From assembly GCA_030595455.1 (NCBI GenBank), contig JAUVDF010000031.1, positions 1 through 8,406 of the forward strand: a stretch of 8,406 nt of DNA, read 5' to 3'. A model generated the notes under the pieces. It was not told the origin of the DNA and did no database searches. It worked only from the letters and a program-made list of their open reading frames with translations. Within the stretch, counting starts at the first letter, position 1. The number at the start of each line of letters is the position of its first letter. Source of the stretch: Fidelibacterota bacterium (GTDB lineage: Bacteria; Fidelibacterota; UBA8477; JABMPR01). Both the position numbers and the translations under genes were made by a program. Positions 6,968 to 8,406 of the stretch are shown in pieces.

Positions 6968-8233
6968 ATGAACTCACCAACTATCTGGCAGTCAAGATTG
7001 AAAGCATTGGGGCCTGGACTTTTATGGGCCGGTGCTGCCATTGGGGTTTCTCATCTGGTTCAAAGTACTCGAGCCGGTGCCAGCTATGGGTTTGCCTTGA
7101 TTTGGGTAGTATTGGTAGCCAATTTATTCAAATATACCGCTTTTGAATTTGGTCCTCGATATGCAGCTGCCATGGGAGAGAGTCTTCTCGATGGCTATCA
7201 GCGAGTTGGGAAATGGGCATTGGTCATTTTTCTGATATTGACCTTTGGCACCATGTTTACACTTCAGGCGGCTGTCACCGTTGTCACCGCCGGCTTAGCC
7301 AGCAAAATATTTGGAACGAGTATGAACCCGGTGATGTGGAGCGCTATCATCTTAGCTATCTGTGCTGGTATTTTAACCATTGGTAAATATCCACTCCTCG
7401 ATAAACTGATCAAGATCATCATTATCGTGCTTACGATTTCCACAATTCTGGCAGTTATAGCTGCCGTAAATCATGGATCTTCAGTCAAGGCTGATTTTGT
7501 CCCGCCTGTTGTCTGGTCAATGGCTGGAGTTTCTTTCATAGTAGCGCTTGCCGGATGGATGCCCTCAGCCATCGATATTTCCGTGTGGCATTCACTTTGG
7601 ACCATTGAGCGTCGAAAAGAAACAGGCAGCGCCCCCTCATTGGATGATGCACTATTTGATTTCCGCCTGGGATATTTTGGTACTGCTATACTTGCCTTGG
7701 GTTTTCTTACCCTGGGTGGACTTATCATGTACGGCACTGGTGAGAGCTTTTCACCTTCCGGAGCTGGTTTTTCCGGTCAGTTTATTGGTCTGTATACTTC
7801 TACTCTGGGTGAATGGAGCTATCTTATTGTCGCTGTCGCCGCATTTACGACCATGTTTAGCACGACTTTGACAGTAACTGATGCATTCCCAAGAGTTCTA
7901 TCACGGGCAACTGAATTGGTCTTTCCTGAAAGATTCAGCAAAAATGATGATCATCACTTGTATTGGATCTGGATGGTAGTTGTATTGAGTGGTGGCTTAA
8001 TAATCATTGGCCTATTCATAAGCGGAATGACCGTCCTGGTTGATATTGCTACAACCCTGTCTTTTCTCACAGCCCCAATTTTAGCTTATATCAATTTTCG
8101 AGCAGTGACAGGGGACTGGATGCCTGAAGGAACAAGCCCTGGACCCAAGATGATGCTCTTGAATTGGATCAGTATGATCTTTTTGGCTTGTTTTGCTGTT
8201 TTCTTTATTATCTGGCGATTCATACTGAACTAA
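6968..8233 (+). CDS. Nramp-related transporter lacking the canonical metal-site motif
   Basis: This 421-residue integral membrane protein has about 11 hydrophobic segments and the Nramp (SLC11) framework: GPGLLWAGAAIG (15-26) in the first segment and a sixth-segment motif GWMPSAIDISVWHSLW (196-211). Canonical Nramp proteins move Mn2+ or Fe2+ with protons through DPGN in helix 1 and MPH in helix 6. Aligning on the GPG and the following AGA without gaps puts GVSH (26-29) where DPGN should be, and MPS where MPH should be. It is therefore a non-canonical branch, and the substrate may not be Mn/Fe. ATG 6968 has only a weak SD. The gene follows selA by 37 nt, probably in the same transcript. No terminator is seen after its stop. 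Confidence 0.82.
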   Translation: MNSPTIWQSRLKALGPGLLWAGAAIGVSHLVQSTRAGASYGFALIWVVLVANLFKYTAFEFGPRYAAAMGESLLDGYQRVGKWALVIFLILTFGTMFTLQAAVTVVTAGLASKIFGTSMNPVMWSAIILAICAGILTIGKYPLLDKLIKIIIIVLTISTILAVIAAVNHGSSVKADFVPPVVWSMAGVSFIVALAGWMPSAIDISVWHSLWTIERRKETGSAPSLDDALFDFRLGYFGTAILALGFLTLGGLIMYGTGESFSPSGAGFSGQFIGLYTSTLGEWSYLIVAVAAFTTMFSTTLTVTDAFPRVLSRATELVFPERFSKNDDHHLYWIWMVVVLSGGLIIIGLFISGMTVLVDIATTLSFLTAPILAYINFRAVTGDWMPEGTSPGPKMMLLNWISMIFLACFAVFFIIWRFILN

Positions 8234-8272
8234 GTTAATACTATGTACTGGATAGATAGAGTTTGAACGTGA

Positions 8273-8406
8273 ATGATGACCCTATTTCGACACGAAAATG
8301 AGATTATTATACTAGATGAGGAAAAACAAGTTATCACGCGAAGTAAATTTAAGCATCTCTACGATCCCAATTGTTCCGCCCGAAATCACATGGAGACCCT
8401 GGGTAA
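8273..8406 (+). CDS. unidentified protein, N-terminal fragment (cut by window edge)
   Basis: An open frame begins with tandem ATG codons (8273 and 8276) right after an in-frame TGA (8270-8272) and stays open to the right edge, giving 44 residues that begin MMTLFRHENEIIILDEEKQV. It is soluble-looking and charged, with one Cys (residue 33, in DPNCSARNH). I do not recognise a family. The SD is weak. It is on the same strand, 39 nt after the Nramp-like gene, so it may be the next member of that cluster. With so little sequence, chance openness cannot be excluded. Confidence 0.4.
   Translation, partial: MMTLFRHENEIIILDEEKQVITRSKFKHLYDPNCSARNHMETLG

Overview
The window reads as ordinary chromosomal DNA from a Gram-negative-like bacterium of moderately low GC. 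It carries three transcription units: the 5' end of a Na+-pumping NADH:quinone oxidoreductase operon on the minus strand, a compact SRP/ribosome-biogenesis operon on the plus strand, and a plus-strand cluster built around the selenocysteine synthase gene selA. The long acidic/Ala-Lys tail on ribosomal protein bS16, NqrA, and a Lys in place of the usual Glu in the TrmD 'GRYxGID' motif resemble the Bacteroidetes/FCB side of the tree. Strong Shine-Dalgarno sequences in front of most genes argue against Bacteroidetes proper, where such motifs are rare. My best guess is a non-Bacteroidetes FCB-type lineage, for example Marinimicrobia-like. This is inference from protein features only.

Layout. Positions 1-461 (minus) hold the N-terminal third of nqrA, running off the left edge. 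Positions 462-830 are a divergent intergenic region with a candidate promoter in each direction, a few short dyads, and no RNA gene that I can recognise. Positions 831-4625 (plus) hold ffh, rpsP, khpA, rimM, trmD and rplS, tightly packed, with an SD overlapping a stop codon (ffh/rpsP), an ATGA overlap (rimM/trmD) and a 17-nt overlap (trmD/rplS). The operon closes with a clear intrinsic terminator at 4662-4692. Positions 4756-8233 (plus) hold a TSUP (TauE/SafE-type) transporter, selA, and a non-canonical Nramp-related transporter, with gaps of only 33 and 37 nt. An unidentified reading frame starts near 8273 and leaves the right edge.

How the genes work together. Ffh is the protein of the signal recognition particle. 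bS16 and bL19 are ribosomal proteins, RimM matures the 30S subunit, TrmD makes m1G37 in tRNA, and KhpA is a small KH RNA-binding protein, so the operon couples ribosome maturation with decoding fidelity and membrane targeting. SelA shows that the organism probably makes selenocysteine by the bacterial one-step route. The two membrane transporters flanking it may supply an oxyanion or metal connected with that pathway, but this rests on gene order alone. No mobile element, CRISPR array, tRNA or phage feature was seen. The most unusual items are the Nramp-like protein that lacks the family's metal-binding DPGN motif, its linkage to selA and a TSUP transporter, and the very long bS16 tail.
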